Below are positions 26,813 through 33,515 of a stretch of 64,000 nucleotides of DNA, one piece after another (within the stretch, counting starts at the first letter, position 1; each line of letters opens with the position of its first letter). The notes under the pieces were generated by a model. It saw only the letters and a list, made by a program, of their open reading frames with translations, ran no database searches and had not been told where the DNA came from. Source of the stretch: Campylobacter canadensis. Lineage in GTDB: Bacteria; Campylobacterota; Campylobacteria; Campylobacterales; Campylobacteraceae. The DNA is taken from assembly GCF_013177655.1 (NCBI RefSeq), contig NZ_CP035946.1, forward strand, positions 1,859,010-1,923,009, written 5' to 3'. A program made the translations under genes and the position numbers.

Positions 26813-26887
26813 TATTTTAAATATTAAGTTTTATTTAAAATAAATTAAAGCATTATGGTATTTTATTTAAATTTAAAGGAGAAAAAA

Positions 26888-27466
26888 ATGTTTAAAAAAA
26901 CATTAAAAACTTTATCTTTACTAACTATTTTAAGCTTAGCTGCTAATGCTAATGATTTATTAGCAGAGATTACTAATAATGCTATAAGTGATAATTCATT
27001 AGGTGTTAAAGTTTTAAATACTGAACAAATGAGTAAAGTTCGTGGCGGGTATATTGTAAGCTATTTTAATACTACATTTTATAGTACAAATTTATTGCAA
27101 ACAAATCATGTAGTATTGTTTGGCGATAATGAATTAGATAAAAAAGCAGTATATATGTATGGTTATGATTTTCAAAAAACTGATAATGCTTCATATATGC
27201 AAAAAAATGAATTTATTGAAGCAACAATTGGATTAATGAGCGGAGAATTGTTGGCAATTTCTTTTACTCAAACAAAAATTCCTCAATTTATAGGAAGTCA
27301 ATACAGTTATAGTTATGATCCAAAAGCTGTAAATTACTATACTGGTAAAACTAGAGCCATGACGGGTAATTCTTGGCTTAAAAATTTAGCACTTAACAAA
27401 GCAATTAGAAATGATATTTACATGCAAGTTATAAAAGAACATGGTAATTTTGCATTAGGGTTTTAA
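26888..27466 (+). CDS. Sec/double-glycine leader precursor, type A (copy 4)
   Basis: The start at 26888 (Met-Phe-Lys-Lys, 192 residues, ribosome site AAAGGAG) is chosen over an upstream frame opening at 26855 because all other copies begin here. The constant 54-residue signal and leader is followed by a 138-residue type A cargo with Ser-Phe-Thr-Gln-Thr-Lys-Ile-Pro-Gln-Phe, Thr-Gly-Lys-Thr-Arg, Asn-Ser-Trp and the end His-Gly-Asn-Phe-Ala-Leu-Gly-Phe, shared with copy 5. P3 follows after 24 bases. Confidence 0.8.
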   Translation: MFKKTLKTLSLLTILSLAANANDLLAEITNNAISDNSLGVKVLNTEQMSKVRGGYIVSYFNTTFYSTNLLQTNHVVLFGDNELDKKAVYMYGYDFQKTDNASYMQKNEFIEATIGLMSGELLAISFTQTKIPQFIGSQYSYSYDPKAVNYYTGKTRAMTGNSWLKNLALNKAIRNDIYMQVIKEHGNFALGF

Positions 27467-27490
27467 AAAACCATATTTAAAGGAATAATT

Positions 27491-28558
27491 ATGAAAATAA
27501 TGGCTAATTCTTACACAATGTATCAAACAACCAATGTGAGCAAAAAAGAAACTAACAATGAAATTAAAAAAGTAGATGATAAAAAAGTAGGAGAGGTATT
27601 AGGATACGGAGTTGATAAAGATGGCTTTTTTACAAGTGATTTTAACAAAGCCGCAGGTATTCCAGAAAATTTTAAAATCCATAGCGATAGTTTAAAATCT
27701 CTAGTAGAACAAAACAATAAAGCTCATATAATAGGTAAAAGATTTATGAATATTGACATAGCAAAAAGCGTTGGAAATGCTTATAAGGTCTTAAGCCAAG
27801 TTGTAAGTGAAGAGTTTTTAAATTCTAAAGAATTTTTTAGTAAAGAAGATATTAAAAATATGCCATGTGGCTTTGAGATAGATAATAGCACTTTTAGCGT
27901 AGGCAAGATTTTACAAAGTAGATATGATTTTGAAGATTATAATGATAAAGATATTCATGCAAGGGATTTTCAAAGAATAAAAGGTGCCGATACGCTATTT
28001 CATTATGATGGCGATGGCAAAATGGATATGTTTCCTGTACATAATGATAATTTTTCTCAAGGTTATTCTATTTTATGGGACGCTAAAGGCGATAATTACA
28101 AAAACAATCAAGGAGATGTAAGTCGTGGTGGAATATTAATAGCTGTATTAAGAAATAATCATTTTTTAGTAGAGGGCGAAAGAACTTATTGGGGCAAGAT
28201 GAGTGGTGGGGATAGATTTGTAGATTATAAAGAATTTGCACAAAATGTCGCAAAACCACTTAATTCTATGGTAGCAAAAGGTTTAATAACACAAAGCGAT
28301 ATTTCAAAAATGCCAAAATGGTTAGCAGATGAAGCAAATAGATTATCACAAGATTTTAAAAGAGCAAGAAGCAAAGAATTAGCAAAAGAATTTGAAAATA
28401 TTATGAAATGGTATGAAAAGCTATTATACGAAATGCTAAATGCTAACAAATTAAAAGCACCTAAAAAATTAGATGATTACGAAACCTTTGAAGAGTTTTT
28501 AAAAGCAGCTTTGCAATATAGCCAAAAAAATATAAGTTTATTTGATATGAAGGTTTAA
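27491..28558 (+). CDS. P-family (Cj0814-like) protein P3
   Basis: A 355-residue P protein. The N-terminal 70 residues are the constant block; the middle has Ser-Arg-Gly-Gly-Ile-Leu-Ile and Leu-Val-Glu-Gly-Glu-Arg-Thr, close to P2; a Met-Pro-Lys-Trp-Leu-Ala segment corresponds to the Met-Pro-Arg-Trp-Leu of P1/P4; the last 56 residues are nearly identical to P2. It is thus a mosaic of the two P subtypes. No signal peptide. Confidence 0.68.
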   Translation: MKIMANSYTMYQTTNVSKKETNNEIKKVDDKKVGEVLGYGVDKDGFFTSDFNKAAGIPENFKIHSDSLKSLVEQNNKAHIIGKRFMNIDIAKSVGNAYKVLSQVVSEEFLNSKEFFSKEDIKNMPCGFEIDNSTFSVGKILQSRYDFEDYNDKDIHARDFQRIKGADTLFHYDGDGKMDMFPVHNDNFSQGYSILWDAKGDNYKNNQGDVSRGGILIAVLRNNHFLVEGERTYWGKMSGGDRFVDYKEFAQNVAKPLNSMVAKGLITQSDISKMPKWLADEANRLSQDFKRARSKELAKEFENIMKWYEKLLYEMLNANKLKAPKKLDDYETFEEFLKAALQYSQKNISLFDMKV

Positions 28559-28608
28559 ATTCCTATTTTAAATTTCATAATTTTTAAAAATAGTTTAAAA
28601 TAGGAATT
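28558..28608 (+). terminator. Hairpin after P3
   Basis: A perfect 15-bp inverted repeat (28558-28572 with 28594-28608, arms AATTCCTATTTTAAA and its complement) beginning at the last base of the P3 stop codon. AT-rich but long; probable terminator. A near-identical copy follows P4. Confidence 0.55.
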
Positions 28609-28716
28609 AGAAGGGTTACTAAATGAAACATAATAAAAGTTTTTAACTTGATATTAAGTTTTACTTAAATTTATTTAAAATATTATGAGATTGTATTTCA
28701 AAATAAAGGAGAAGTT

Positions 28717-29292
28717 ATGTTTAAAAAAACATTAAAAACTTTATCTTTACTAACTATTTTAAGCTTAGCTGCTAATGCTAATGATTTATTAGCAGAGATT
28801 ACTAATAATGCTATAAGTGATAATTCATTAGGTGTTAAAGTTTTAAATACTGAACAAATGAGTAAAGTTCGTGGCGGGTATACTTTTAAATATATAGGAG
28901 CTACTATCAGTAACTCAACAATGTTACAAACAATTTTTAAGGTAGAGTATGATTATAATGAAAAGATGCTTAAAGCTATTTCAGGATATAATACTGATTT
29001 TAGCTTAGGTAGTAATCCTACAATTTTTCAAAAAAATGCTTATAATGATTCAATAAAAGCTTTATTACCGAATGAAGTTGTCGCAATAGCATTCACTCAA
29101 ACAAAAACACCACAATTATTTGGAAGTGCTTATAGTTATAGTTTAAATGCAAGAGCTATTGATGTTACAACTGGCAAAGCTAGGGGTATAATTAATTCTT
29201 GGGTAGAAAGTGCTGCAAAAAATTTACAAGCAAAAAATTATATTTATACAGAAACGGCTAGAAGGCATGGTAATTTTGCATTAGGGTTTTAA
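28717..29292 (+). CDS. Sec/double-glycine leader precursor, type A (copy 5)
   Basis: A 191-residue precursor: constant signal and leader, then a 137-residue type A cargo with Ala-Phe-Thr-Gln-Thr-Lys-Thr-Pro-Gln-Leu-Phe-Gly, Thr-Gly-Lys-Ala-Arg, Asn-Ser-Trp and the end Gly-Asn-Phe-Ala-Leu-Gly-Phe. Its upstream region (28609-28716) has no GCCGAT box; it contains ATATTATGAG, which could serve as a weak sigma-70 -10. P4 follows after 24 bases. Confidence 0.8.
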   Translation: MFKKTLKTLSLLTILSLAANANDLLAEITNNAISDNSLGVKVLNTEQMSKVRGGYTFKYIGATISNSTMLQTIFKVEYDYNEKMLKAISGYNTDFSLGSNPTIFQKNAYNDSIKALLPNEVVAIAFTQTKTPQLFGSAYSYSLNARAIDVTTGKARGIINSWVESAAKNLQAKNYIYTETARRHGNFALGF

Positions 29293-29316
29293 AAAACCAT
29301 ATTTAAAGGAATAATT

Positions 29317-30501
29317 ATGAAAATAATGGCTAATTCTTACACAATGTATCAAACAACTAATGTGAGTAAAAAAGAAACTAACAATGAAATTAAAAAAGTA
29401 GATGATAAAAAAATAGGAGAAGTATTAGGATACGGAGTTGATAAAGATGGCTTTTTTACAAGCGATTTTAACAAAGCTGCAGGTATACCAGAAGATTTTA
29501 AAATCCACAGCGATAGTTTAAAAAATCTAGTAGATAGAAATAACAATTCTTTAAGAGTGTATAGAAAGTATTATGAGATTGATATTGCAAAAACTGTTAA
29601 TAACGCTTATACTCTTTTTAGCCAAATTGTAAGCGAAGATTTTTTAAACTCTAAAGAATTTTTTAATACCGAAGATATAAAGCAATTTCCACAAGGTTAT
29701 GTTATCAAAAAAGGAACTTTTGAAGTAACAAAAATATTACAAAGCCCATATGAGTTTTCAAATGCTAATTTTGATAAAAGAACAGAAGATGTTGGTGGTA
29801 TGTTTTTTCATTATAGAAATGAAGATAAAACTAAGCCAAATACCGTTGTTTTTCGTAGTAAGGAAATATTAGAAGAAGATAAATTGCATATAAGCAATTT
29901 TGACCCCGCAGAAGATAGATATAAAAATGAAAAAGGAGAATTCACAAAAGGTGGGCTTCTTATGGGATTTTTATCAAGCGATATAAGAGCAGTTATAGAA
30001 GCAGAGACTACTTACGATGGTAAATTTAGCGGTTATGATAGAAATATAAATAGGCAAGATTTTCATGCATTTGATATGGCACTTGGAGCACAGCTTATTA
30101 GTAGGGGTGAAAATGGCTTTACGAGCGCTGAAGTTGAGCGTATGCCAAGATGGCTGAAAGATTATGTAAAATTTAATAGATTTGATAAGAGTTTAAAGGA
30201 AAGAAGCGCTTTTTCTTCTTACGATACATATTCAAAACTAATGTTTAGCCCTATAAAAGATGGTGATTTTGAGGGAAAAAATATCACAAGTACTTTAGCT
30301 GGAAATAATAACCTTATATTAACTCCAGAGCAAATCAAAGCAGAAAGAGAGGCTTTAGAAAAATTTATGAAAAAGATAAGAGAATTAATGGGCATAGAAA
30401 ACCATAGTAAAGCATCTAATATAATGAGTTTTGAAGATTTATTAAAACTAGCTTTTAGTTTTAGCCAAAAAAATATAAGTTTATTTGATATGAAGGTTTA
30501 A
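29317..30501 (+). CDS. P-family (Cj0814-like) protein P4
   Basis: At 394 residues the longest P protein. Constant first 70 residues; middle close to P1 (Asn-Thr-Glu-Asp-Ile-Lys-Gln-Phe-Pro-Gln-Gly-Tyr, later Lys-Gly-Gly-Leu-Leu-Met-Gly); shared Phe-Thr-Ser-Ala-Glu-Val-Glu-Arg-Met-Pro-Arg-Trp-Leu; then a private insert before a P1-like Phe-Met-Lys-Lys-Ile-Arg-Glu-Leu. The last nine residues switch to the P2/P3 form (Asn-Ile-Ser-Leu-Phe-Asp-Met-Lys-Val). Confidence 0.68.
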   Translation: MKIMANSYTMYQTTNVSKKETNNEIKKVDDKKIGEVLGYGVDKDGFFTSDFNKAAGIPEDFKIHSDSLKNLVDRNNNSLRVYRKYYEIDIAKTVNNAYTLFSQIVSEDFLNSKEFFNTEDIKQFPQGYVIKKGTFEVTKILQSPYEFSNANFDKRTEDVGGMFFHYRNEDKTKPNTVVFRSKEILEEDKLHISNFDPAEDRYKNEKGEFTKGGLLMGFLSSDIRAVIEAETTYDGKFSGYDRNINRQDFHAFDMALGAQLISRGENGFTSAEVERMPRWLKDYVKFNRFDKSLKERSAFSSYDTYSKLMFSPIKDGDFEGKNITSTLAGNNNLILTPEQIKAEREALEKFMKKIRELMGIENHSKASNIMSFEDLLKLAFSFSQKNISLFDMKV

Positions 30502-30550
30502 ATTCCTATTTTAAATTTCATAATTTTTAAAAGGGTTTAGAATAGGAATT
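30501..30550 (+). terminator. Hairpin after P4
   Basis: Inverted repeat 30501-30515 with 30536-30550 (one mismatch in 15), homologous to the hairpin after P3. It starts at the last base of the P4 stop codon. Confidence 0.5.
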
Positions 30551-30658
30551 AGAAGGGTTACTAAATGAAACATAATAAAAGTTTTTAGCTTGATATTAAG
30601 TTTTATTTAAGATTATTTAAAATATTATGAGATTGTATTTCAAAATAAAGGAGAGGTT

Positions 30659-31279
30659 ATGTTTAAAAAAACATTAAAAACTTTATCTTTACTAACTATT
30701 TTAAGCTTAGCTGCTAATGCTAATGATTTATTAGCAGAGATTACTAATAATGCTATAAGTGATAATTCATTAGGTGTTAAAGTTTTAAATCAAGAACAAA
30801 TGAGTAAAGTTCGTGGCGGGTATGCTGTATATACTCAAACTTATGGAGATTCTTTAGCGATTGTATTAGCAATACCCGATAAGATTAATGAGCTTGGGAT
30901 TATTGAAGGAGATGTCATAGCTAGTTTAGAGCATAGTAGAGGTATTTGCCCTATGGGACAAACTGAATGTTATAGCAATTATTCTTTACAACAACACAGC
31001 ATGAGTAATACCCAAAGATTGGAAGAGTATAAAACAGCTTTAGGTGGATTATCTCCTTATAGATTTATGCTAGGGTATGGAGTAGTAAATAACAAAGCAA
31101 TTTCTGGCACTGGACAAGAGTATAATTATTTTACTCCTATAATTTTAGCAATAGATTATAAAACAAGCGATATACACTATCCTATAGTTACTGAAACTAT
31201 GTTAAACACACAAATAATAAGAGAAATTCGTGCTAAATATCAACAAGATATGCAGAATAGTTTAGGTGGATTAAGATAA
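30659..31279 (+). CDS. Sec/double-glycine leader precursor, type B (copy 6)
   Basis: A 206-residue precursor with constant signal and leader (Leu-Asn-Gln-Glu-Gln variant) and a 152-residue type B cargo: Gly-Ile-Cys-Pro-Met-Gly-Gln-Thr-Glu-Cys-Tyr, Ala-Leu-Gly-Gly, Leu-Gly-Tyr-Gly-Val. The end Ser-Leu-Gly-Gly-Leu-Arg resembles that of copy 2. Its upstream region is the hairpin-plus-ATTATGAG type seen before copy 5, not the GCCGAT type. It heads the unit that contains Q5, the barrel and the C39 peptidase. Confidence 0.8.
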   Translation: MFKKTLKTLSLLTILSLAANANDLLAEITNNAISDNSLGVKVLNQEQMSKVRGGYAVYTQTYGDSLAIVLAIPDKINELGIIEGDVIASLEHSRGICPMGQTECYSNYSLQQHSMSNTQRLEEYKTALGGLSPYRFMLGYGVVNNKAISGTGQEYNYFTPIILAIDYKTSDIHYPIVTETMLNTQIIREIRAKYQQDMQNSLGGLR

Positions 31280-31297
31280 AATTTAAAGGAGTAAAAT

Positions 31298-32056
31298 ATG
31301 AAAATCAGTTCAAATAATTATAATTTACCATTACAAAAGGCAAATAACAATCAAGCATTAGTTCAAGGAAGACTTGAAAATAAAGAAAATGCAAAAAGAT
31401 ATGATGATTTTATTAAAATGTTTTACCCCGATACTCACGATAGTTTGGACTTTAATTACCCAACTAATAGCAATGAAGCAAAAATCCAAAGTATGGTTAT
31501 TTATATGTTACTTGAACATAAAGATGCTTTATATGGTGATATGTATACAAATACAATCTATGAAAGAGCTTTTAGCCCTAAAGCAAATCAAGATGTGCAA
31601 AAAGATTTAAAAGATTTTTTAAAGGAGCATTCGGACAGCTTAGGAGATTATAAATGGGATCAAGATGTAATAATAGCAAAGCTATTTAATGCAAGAAATA
31701 TTAGCGAAGATGAGTTTAAACAAAGATATCTAGCAAGAATTGATGAAATAAAGCAAGACAAAGAGCATAAAAATATTCAAAATAGTGAAAATATTCAAAA
31801 TAGTGAAAATATTCAAGATAGTAAAAACACAAAGCCAAGTAATGAAATATCAAGTATAAATGAAAACAAAGAAAAAACTGAAGATAAAAAAGAAAAACCA
31901 TTCAAAGCCATAGAAGCAAAAAGCACTAATGTTCGTGAAAGTATGCAAGATATTTTAAAAAAGATTGATATTAATAAGATAAAAGATGAAAGAGAATTAT
32001 TAATCATCTTATTAGCTTATAAAAATAGCGAGAATTTATACGATAAAAGGGTTTAA
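31298..32056 (+). CDS. Q-family protein Q5
   Basis: A 252-residue polar protein. Start Met-Lys-Ile-Ser-Ser-Asn-Asn-Tyr-Asn resembles export-signal-like ends of the other Q proteins. A tandem repeat at about residues 159-176 (Asn-Ile-Gln-Asn-Ser-Glu, three times) lies before the Lys/Glu linker and the constant 48-residue end. The region around Thr-Ile-Tyr-Glu-Arg-Ala-Phe resembles Q2 (Ser-Ile-Tyr-Gln-Arg-Ala-Phe). It is 18 bases after the type B cargo and 29 bases before the barrel gene. Confidence 0.65.
   Translation: MKISSNNYNLPLQKANNNQALVQGRLENKENAKRYDDFIKMFYPDTHDSLDFNYPTNSNEAKIQSMVIYMLLEHKDALYGDMYTNTIYERAFSPKANQDVQKDLKDFLKEHSDSLGDYKWDQDVIIAKLFNARNISEDEFKQRYLARIDEIKQDKEHKNIQNSENIQNSENIQDSKNTKPSNEISSINENKEKTEDKKEKPFKAIEAKSTNVRESMQDILKKIDINKIKDERELLIILLAYKNSENLYDKRV
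31772..31825 (+). repeat. Three 18-bp tandem repeats inside Q5
   Basis: Unit AATATTCAAAATAGTGAA at 31772-31789 and 31790-31807, with a diverged third unit at 31808-31825. It keeps the frame, so copy-number change would alter linker length only. Confidence 0.8.
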
Positions 32057-32085
32057 AATTTTATATTTTAATTAAAAGGAAGAGT

Positions 32086-32937
32086 TTGAAAAAGTTATTT
32101 TTTATAGCATTTACTTTAAGCTTTTTATTTGGCTCTGATGCTATTACTATTGATAGTCTTTTTAAAAGACAAGTCGGACTTAGAAGCATTACAAGTCTTA
32201 GTTTAATCACTAGCGGCAATGCCAATATCTACACAAGCTATCCAAGTCTAATAATAGGAGGTGACCCTGTGATTTGGACTGATAATAAAAGGCTTAGCTT
32301 AAATGAAACTTTAATATACTCATTTAATAACAAGCTTGATTTTATAGCTTCTTTTAGTGCTAACGCTACTAGAAATGAATATAGTAATTTTTTTACAGGC
32401 GAGCCAAAAAGCGAAAATCATTATTCCTTTGAGAGCTTGTGGCTTGGCTTTAATTATAGATTTAATAGCTTTGATGATAAAATACTTAGCTTTAGCTATC
32501 AAGCAGGATTAATTCAAAGAGAAAAAGCACTTGATGTAAATAAAAGCTTTTATTTTAAATCGCACTCAGCTAAATTAAATCTAAGAGGTTATAGCGACCC
32601 TGCTATTTGGGGCATTTATATGGGATTTACATATAATGATACTAGGGCTTTTGATAAACTAGCAATAAATTATGGAAATTCTTATAATTTTGGAGCAAAT
32701 CTTAGTATTATATTAAGCCCTAAAATCAGTTTAGATTTAGAAGCTTCGCAAAGCTTTCAAACAGCTCAAAAAATTAATGGCATAAAATATACAAATCTAA
32801 GAAGTATTCCAACTTATAGCATAGGCTCAACTTATAGTATAAATGATGATACAAGTGTAAGTTTTAATGCTAGTTTAGGTGGTGGTTCGGCTGCTCCTGA
32901 TAGTGTATTTAATATTAGTTTATGGCAAAAATTCTAA
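32086..32937 (+). CDS. Outer-membrane beta-barrel protein paired with the C39 peptidase
   Basis: A 283-residue protein starting at TTG (ribosome site AAAAGGAAG at proper distance; no nearby ATG). It has a signal peptide (hydrophobic to about residue 17, Gly-Ser-Asp-Ala), then alternating polar/hydrophobic strands rich in Ser, Asn, Tyr and Phe, and ends in phenylalanine (Leu-Trp-Gln-Lys-Phe), the usual barrel-assembly signal. It overlaps the peptidase gene by 16 bases. The pairing suggests an exit pore, anchor or receptor for the processed cargoes, which is inference. It is not a recognisable porin or TolC. Confidence 0.7.
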   Translation: MKKLFFIAFTLSFLFGSDAITIDSLFKRQVGLRSITSLSLITSGNANIYTSYPSLIIGGDPVIWTDNKRLSLNETLIYSFNNKLDFIASFSANATRNEYSNFFTGEPKSENHYSFESLWLGFNYRFNSFDDKILSFSYQAGLIQREKALDVNKSFYFKSHSAKLNLRGYSDPAIWGIYMGFTYNDTRAFDKLAINYGNSYNFGANLSIILSPKISLDLEASQSFQTAQKINGIKYTNLRSIPTYSIGSTYSINDDTSVSFNASLGGGSAAPDSVFNISLWQKF

Positions 32938-33479
32938 TTATTTTCTTAACATTAAGCTATCTTAATGCCGAGTTTGCGGTTAAATCTCTTCAAGAAACAA
33001 AATACACTAATGTAATAAAACAAAACTATGAAGAATCCTGCGGGGCAAGTAGTGTAGCAACATTGCTAAATCTAATAAGCATCAAGCGTTTTAATGAAAA
33101 TGATATTTTAAAGCTTTTAAATAAAAATACAAATATGCTAAGTTTTAATGAATTAAATAATGCCTTAAACAAACTTGGCTTTGAAGCTAAAGCATATAAA
33201 CTAAATAGAAGTATTTTTGAGCAAATTTTTATACCAATAATTGTAAAGATTGAAAACGACCCAAGATTTCCACACTTTGTAGTTGTGTTAAATTATGATG
33301 GAGATTTTTTAAAAGTATATGACCCAAGCTTTGGCGAATATTTAAGCTCAAAAAAAGAATTTTATAGCGTATGGGATAAAGATGGCTTAGGAGGCTATGC
33401 GCTAATAGTAAAAGCAAAATTATTAAAAAATATAAATATAAATAAAATAAACACTACTTTTTTTAATTATTTTTTATAA
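32922..33479 (+). CDS. Periplasmic C39-type cysteine peptidase without ABC transporter
   Basis: A 185-residue protein. Residues 1-16 form a short signal peptide (ends Leu-Asn-Ala-Glu). The peptidase C39 elements are all visible: Gln34 six residues before Cys40 (Gln-Asn-Tyr-Glu-Glu-Ser-Cys-Gly-Ala), His118 in Pro-His-Phe-Val-Val-Val, and Asp134 in Tyr-Asp-Pro-Ser-Phe-Gly. In known transporters this domain cuts after Gly-Gly in the cytoplasm; here there is no membrane or ATPase domain, so it should act in the periplasm. Six matching Gly-Gly precursors lie upstream. Its start lies inside the barrel gene, indicating coupled translation. Confidence 0.85.
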   Translation: MAKILIIFLTLSYLNAEFAVKSLQETKYTNVIKQNYEESCGASSVATLLNLISIKRFNENDILKLLNKNTNMLSFNELNNALNKLGFEAKAYKLNRSIFEQIFIPIIVKIENDPRFPHFVVVLNYDGDFLKVYDPSFGEYLSSKKEFYSVWDKDGLGGYALIVKAKLLKNININKINTTFFNYFL

Positions 33480-33487
33480 ACATTTAC

Positions 33488-33512
33488 AAGCAAGAAGAAC
33501 TTCTCCTTGCTT
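33488..33512. terminator. Terminator after the C39 gene
   Basis: AAGCAAGAAG and CTTCTCCTTGCTT form a hairpin of about 10-11 bp with one mismatch, between the converging C39 peptidase gene and the racemase gene. It closes the island on the right. Confidence 0.6.
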
Positions 33513-33515
33513 AAA

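Larger units (their letters stand above)
19526..30820 (+). repeat. Six dispersed copies of the 162-bp signal-leader repeat
   Basis: The first 54 codons of cargo copies 1-6 (starting 19526, 23357, 25475, 26888, 28717, 30659) are almost identical even at third positions; only codon 45 (Lys, Thr or Gln) and codon 51 (Val or Ile) vary clearly. Identity falls sharply after the Gly-Gly. This indicates recent duplication or gene conversion confined to the leader. Confidence 0.9.
23129..32056 (+). repeat. Five dispersed copies of the 147-bp Q-end repeat
   Basis: The last 147 bases of every Q gene (23129-23275, 24601-24747, 25247-25393, 26606-26752, 31910-32056) are near identical; the remnant at 19397-19443 is a sixth partial copy. 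They end in GATAAAAGGGTTTAA, whose AAAAGGG can act as ribosome site for a gene placed directly after. Confidence 0.9.

Noticed and set aside
26855..26887. Longer start for cargo copy 4
   Set aside because: The upstream codons lack a ribosome site and would spoil the signal peptide; AAAGGAG serves the ATG at 26888.
27985..27990. GCCGAT inside P3 and at 45889 inside the binding-protein gene
   Set aside because: Within coding sequence, with no TAAA at the right distance and no gene start following.
19526..31279. Cargoes as ordinary class II bacteriocins
   Set aside because: Cargoes are 134-159 residues, not Gly/Ala-rich, and have Sec signals; no dedicated ABC exporter and no typical small immunity protein is present.
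19526..31279. Cargo-partner pairs as toxin and immunity
   Set aside because: P and Q are larger than the cargoes, share constant ends and show features of secreted proteins. Nothing in sequence indicates toxicity. Kept only as one option under the pairing finding.
19526..32056. Cassette array as a CRISPR or integron
   Set aside because: The repeats are coding, 147-162 bp or longer, spaced irregularly and without short spacers; there are no attC-like sites, integrase or cas genes.
17274..33515. Island as a phage or transposon
   Set aside because: No integrase, transposase, phage structural gene or terminal repeats found; the nearby tRNA cluster is separated by the reductase operon and shows no att duplication.
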